Assembly: GCF_002887735.1 (NCBI RefSeq)
Contig: NZ_PKQP01000004.1
Location: 310,001 to 374,000, forward strand
Source: Stenotrophomonas bentonitica
Lineage (GTDB): Bacteria > Pseudomonadota > Gammaproteobacteria > Xanthomonadales > Xanthomonadaceae
Direction: 5' to 3'
DNA: 64,000 bases
In this document: piece after piece, positions 61,951-64,000 of the stretch
Layout of the letters: each line of letters starts with the position of its first letter
How positions within the stretch are numbered: the stretch's first letter is position 1
Made by a program: the position numbers and the translations under genes
Notes under the pieces: generated by a model
What the model was told of the DNA's origin: nothing
Seen by the model: only the letters and a program-made list of their open reading frames with translations
The model's database searches: none

Positions 61951-62394
61951 TCAACGCTTGGCGGAGAAGGTGGCGAGCCAGGCGATCAACGACACGCCGG
62001 CCAAGGCGCTCATCGGCACCAGATACAACGGCGCCAGGAACCGCCCGGCGTTGACGAAGGCCAGCACGGTCACCGTGGCGACCGCCATCAGACCGATGAA
62101 CAGGAACCAGCCCGACGCATTGGCACGACTCGGCGCGACGCGCTCCTTGACCCGCCAGTTGGCATACGCGTTCTTCACCACGAAGAACACCACGGCCAGC
62201 ACCAGCAGCACCACACCACCAATCAGCGCATCGCGGCTGCTGGTCTGCTCGCCGACCTGGATGTCCCAGTCGCCGGTGAAGGTCGCAGTCGGCTGCTGCG
62301 TTCCCGCGGTCGTCGCCGGTGCGGTCTGTTCGGACGGCGTGGCGGTGGCCGGCTGGTCGGTCACTGGCGCTGGGAGGGAACTCTTCTGGCTCAT
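61951..62394 (-). CDS. Two- to three-helix membrane protein of the tubulin-like operon
   Basis: The 147-residue protein has a 45-residue polar Thr/Ala/Pro-rich N terminus, a helix at about 56-75 (LIGGVVLLVLAVVFFVVKN), a basic loop, then helices at about 96-113 and 117-140. No family recognised. It is placed between the vWA-like and the tubulin-like genes with 24 and 16 bp gaps and probably recruits the GTPase to the membrane. Confidence 0.72.
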   Translation of the reverse strand: MSQKSSLPAPVTDQPATATPSEQTAPATTAGTQQPTATFTGDWDIQVGEQTSSRDALIGGVVLLVLAVVFFVVKNAYANWRVKERVAPSRANASGWFLFIGLMAVATVTVLAFVNAGRFLAPLYLVPMSALAGVSLIAWLATFSAKR

Positions 62395-62418
62395 GCTCTG
62401 TCCTTGGCGGTGAATCGT

Positions 62419-63894
62419 TTAGTTGATGCGGATGGATGTATCAGGTTGGGCCCAGCTCACGCGAGGCTTGAACGCGCCGCGACGGACCGTGGCAACATGC
62501 GTGCCGTTGGCATCGCGCACCTCGGTAGTGGTAAACGGTTTGAGCCGCAGGTGCTGGGGTTGATCGTCGATCCAGACCGTTGCTTTGCGCGCGCCGGTCA
62601 CCAGCACGAGAAACAGCAACGCCCCGATCAGGGCGAGCAGGCCGCCGCCATAGACCACCACGGCAGGCCACACCGGGTACTGCACCCGAAGCAGCAGCGG
62701 GACCCGTGTGACCGAGGCATTGGCCGTGACCGGAGGAAGGAAGACCTCCGGCAGCGCATCCCCCGGGAAGAGGTCGGCCATGTGCGCGCGGAACTGCGGC
62801 GATACTTCCAGCTGCTGGTTATCCAGGTGGATATCGATCGCCCCGCGCCGTTCATAGCCGCTGCGTAGCAACACCTCACGCGACCACTGCGACGGCAGGG
62901 GGGGCAGCGACAGGCGCAGGGTCAGCGGATCACTCTGTTTGCCTGGATCCAGCGCCTGCAGCGAGTGCGTGGACATCTCGCCCTGCAGGCCGATGGCTGG
63001 CGGCGTCACCAATGACGTGTCAGCGCTGACGATACGGTAGGGATTGAACAGATTCTCGAACCGGCCCTGCACCTGTGCAGTGCGCACCTGCGTGCTGGCG
63101 TCGAACGACAGCACGAGGGTGTGGCCGTCGGGGGCGAGGCCAGCGGCGATGCCCGGCGAATCTTTCACACCCGTCGGGCTGAAGCGCACGGCCGCTTCGT
63201 TCAGTGGCTTCAGGCGCACATGTCCCTCGGGAAGCAGTGCGGTCAGGGCTGGTTGCGCGAGTATCGCGTCCAGCGCGGCCGAGGCCGGTTCGCCGTAGGC
63301 CAACGCGTACAGCATCAAACCGTTGGCGCGGTAATGCTTGCCCTGTACCGGCATCTTCAGCGGAAACGCAGCGATCCGGCTGATGACATCCTCACCATGC
63401 AGCAGCTCGTAGAACTCGCGATTGCGAGCCACGACCTCGGTACTGTTGTTGGGGCTGTTCTTGTTGTTGGTGACGATCCAGATGATGCCCGGGCGGCCTT
63501 CCAGGCCCACCTCGATCGCACCGAGCAGCGCTTCCTTGAAGTCGGTGTCGGCCAGTGCGCCGCTACCTTTGTGCGCCATCTGCAGGCGCGTCATCGCCTG
63601 GGCGAGCCCCGGGTGGTTGCCCGGTCCGCGATACACCCACTCCGGCGAGGGGTGGGTAGCATCGGACTGGTTGAACGCGCCCACCACGACCTCTCCGTGG
63701 CCAGCCGCATCCTGCGCCAGCTGCGTGACAAGCGGCTTGAAGGGCGACTCGGCATCGACGTAGAACGGCTCCATCCAGCCAGAGTTCTGCACCAGTACTG
63801 CCTGCCGCAGTTCGGTGGCTCCGACGCTCATGCCCATGCTGCTCGCCAGCAGCACCGCGACGCCCAGCAGGCGATTCAGGACGACGTCGTTCAT
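62419..63894 (-). CDS. vWA-like secreted, membrane-anchored protein
   Basis: The 491-residue precursor has a signal peptide (cleaved near Ala26). A domain resembling a von Willebrand A fold follows (QAVLVQNSGWMEPFY; AIEVGLEGRPGIIWIVTNNKNSP), but the usual MIDAS DxSxS is changed to QNSGW. Next come a beta-rich region and, near the C terminus, a transmembrane helix (about 423-450, VVVYGGGLLALIGALLFLVLV) with a short cytoplasmic tail. Start at 63894 overlaps the stop of the upstream gene (ATGA). Confidence 0.75.
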   Translation of the reverse strand: MNDVVLNRLLGVAVLLASSMGMSVGATELRQAVLVQNSGWMEPFYVDAESPFKPLVTQLAQDAAGHGEVVVGAFNQSDATHPSPEWVYRGPGNHPGLAQAMTRLQMAHKGSGALADTDFKEALLGAIEVGLEGRPGIIWIVTNNKNSPNNSTEVVARNREFYELLHGEDVISRIAAFPLKMPVQGKHYRANGLMLYALAYGEPASAALDAILAQPALTALLPEGHVRLKPLNEAAVRFSPTGVKDSPGIAAGLAPDGHTLVLSFDASTQVRTAQVQGRFENLFNPYRIVSADTSLVTPPAIGLQGEMSTHSLQALDPGKQSDPLTLRLSLPPLPSQWSREVLLRSGYERRGAIDIHLDNQQLEVSPQFRAHMADLFPGDALPEVFLPPVTANASVTRVPLLLRVQYPVWPAVVVYGGGLLALIGALLFLVLVTGARKATVWIDDQPQHLRLKPFTTTEVRDANGTHVATVRRGAFKPRVSWAQPDTSIRIN

Positions 63895-64000
63895 TGCGGC
63901 AGGCTCCAACGCAGCAGGGTGCCGCGCGCGTCTACCCAGAGCCACAGTGCCTCATCGTGGACGAACCACTGCGCATTCCAGGGCGAGGGTGTGTCCATGG
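63891..64000 (-). CDS. C-terminal end of an upstream operon gene (start outside window)
   Basis: The minus strand is open from the window edge to TGA at 63891-63893, giving at least 35 residues ending WLWVDARGTLLRWSLPQ. The stop overlaps the vWA-like ATG (63891-63894), so this gene is the upstream member of the same operon. The ATG at 63998-63996 is probably internal. Too short to identify. Confidence 0.6.
   Translation of the reverse strand, partial: MDTPSPWNAQWFVHDEALWLWVDARGTLLRWSLPQ

Noticed and set aside
57999..62054. 1351-codon open frame on the plus strand opposite the tubulin-like gene
   Set aside because: It is antisense to four tightly spaced genes with recognisable domains. Long antisense frames are common in high-GC DNA with strong third-position bias. 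No domain or signal is present.

Overview
The window is about 64 kb of high-GC, gene-dense chromosome from a gammaproteobacterium of the Xanthomonadaceae, most likely Stenotrophomonas. The gene set (PhoPQ, branched-chain acyl-CoA catabolism, DusA, BirA/CoaX, TrpS, TonB receptor, MtfA, DegP-type protease) fits the family. Many intergenic gaps carry short hairpins that begin with GTAG and have GC-rich dyads such as GCCGGCCGCTGGCCGGC; these look like the SMAG (GTAG-type REP) repeats known from Stenotrophomonas maltophilia. No prophage, insertion sequence or CRISPR array was seen.

Layout. 1-4.9 kb: a co-directional, overlapping lipid-modification operon (DUF1365, cyclopropane-fatty-acid synthase, DUF2878 and DUF1295 membrane proteins, a second CFA-like methyltransferase, a Blc-type lipocalin), followed by a patatin-like lipase. 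7-14.1 kb: an XRE/IrrE-type short-chain acyl-CoA-responsive regulator divergent from a valine-catabolism operon (mmsA, acyl-CoA dehydrogenase, enoyl-CoA hydratase, 3-hydroxyisobutyryl-CoA hydrolase, mmsB). 14.2-17.8 kb: ohr divergent from an AraC regulator, a CDF transporter, dusA. 18-20.6 kb: a small PepSY-like secreted protein, phoP, phoQ. 20.7-24.5 kb: mtfA and a small secreted protein, birA-coaX-SPOR protein, tRNA-Thr. 24.6-35.4 kb: arginase, entericidin, CsbD, trpS, a metallo-beta-lactamase-fold hydrolase, an M28 peptidase, an MFS symporter and two EamA exporters. 35.8-45.8 kb: a TonB-dependent receptor, then an adaptor/ATPase/two-permease ABC efflux operon divergent from a DesK/DesR-like two-component system. 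45.9-54.6 kb: cytochrome b with an anchored catalase-like peroxidase, HAD hydrolase plus M17 aminopeptidase, an AI-2E family permease, a YqjD/YqjE-like stress-membrane operon and a DegP/DegQ protease. 55.2-56.1 kb: a histone H1-like Lys/Ala-repeat protein.

The most unusual region is the last 8 kb. On the minus strand, one tight run of genes (partial upstream gene, a vWA-like secreted and membrane-anchored protein, a two-helix membrane protein, a 1223-residue tubulin/FtsZ-like GTPase ending in a GYF_2 domain, a zinc-ribbon/TonB-C transmembrane protein and a glycine-zipper lipoprotein) appears to form one envelope-spanning system. A cytoplasmic tubulin-like protein would be linked through membrane proteins to the periplasm and outer membrane. 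It resembles the multicomponent membrane-remodelling systems predicted around non-canonical FtsZ-like proteins, and its function is not established.
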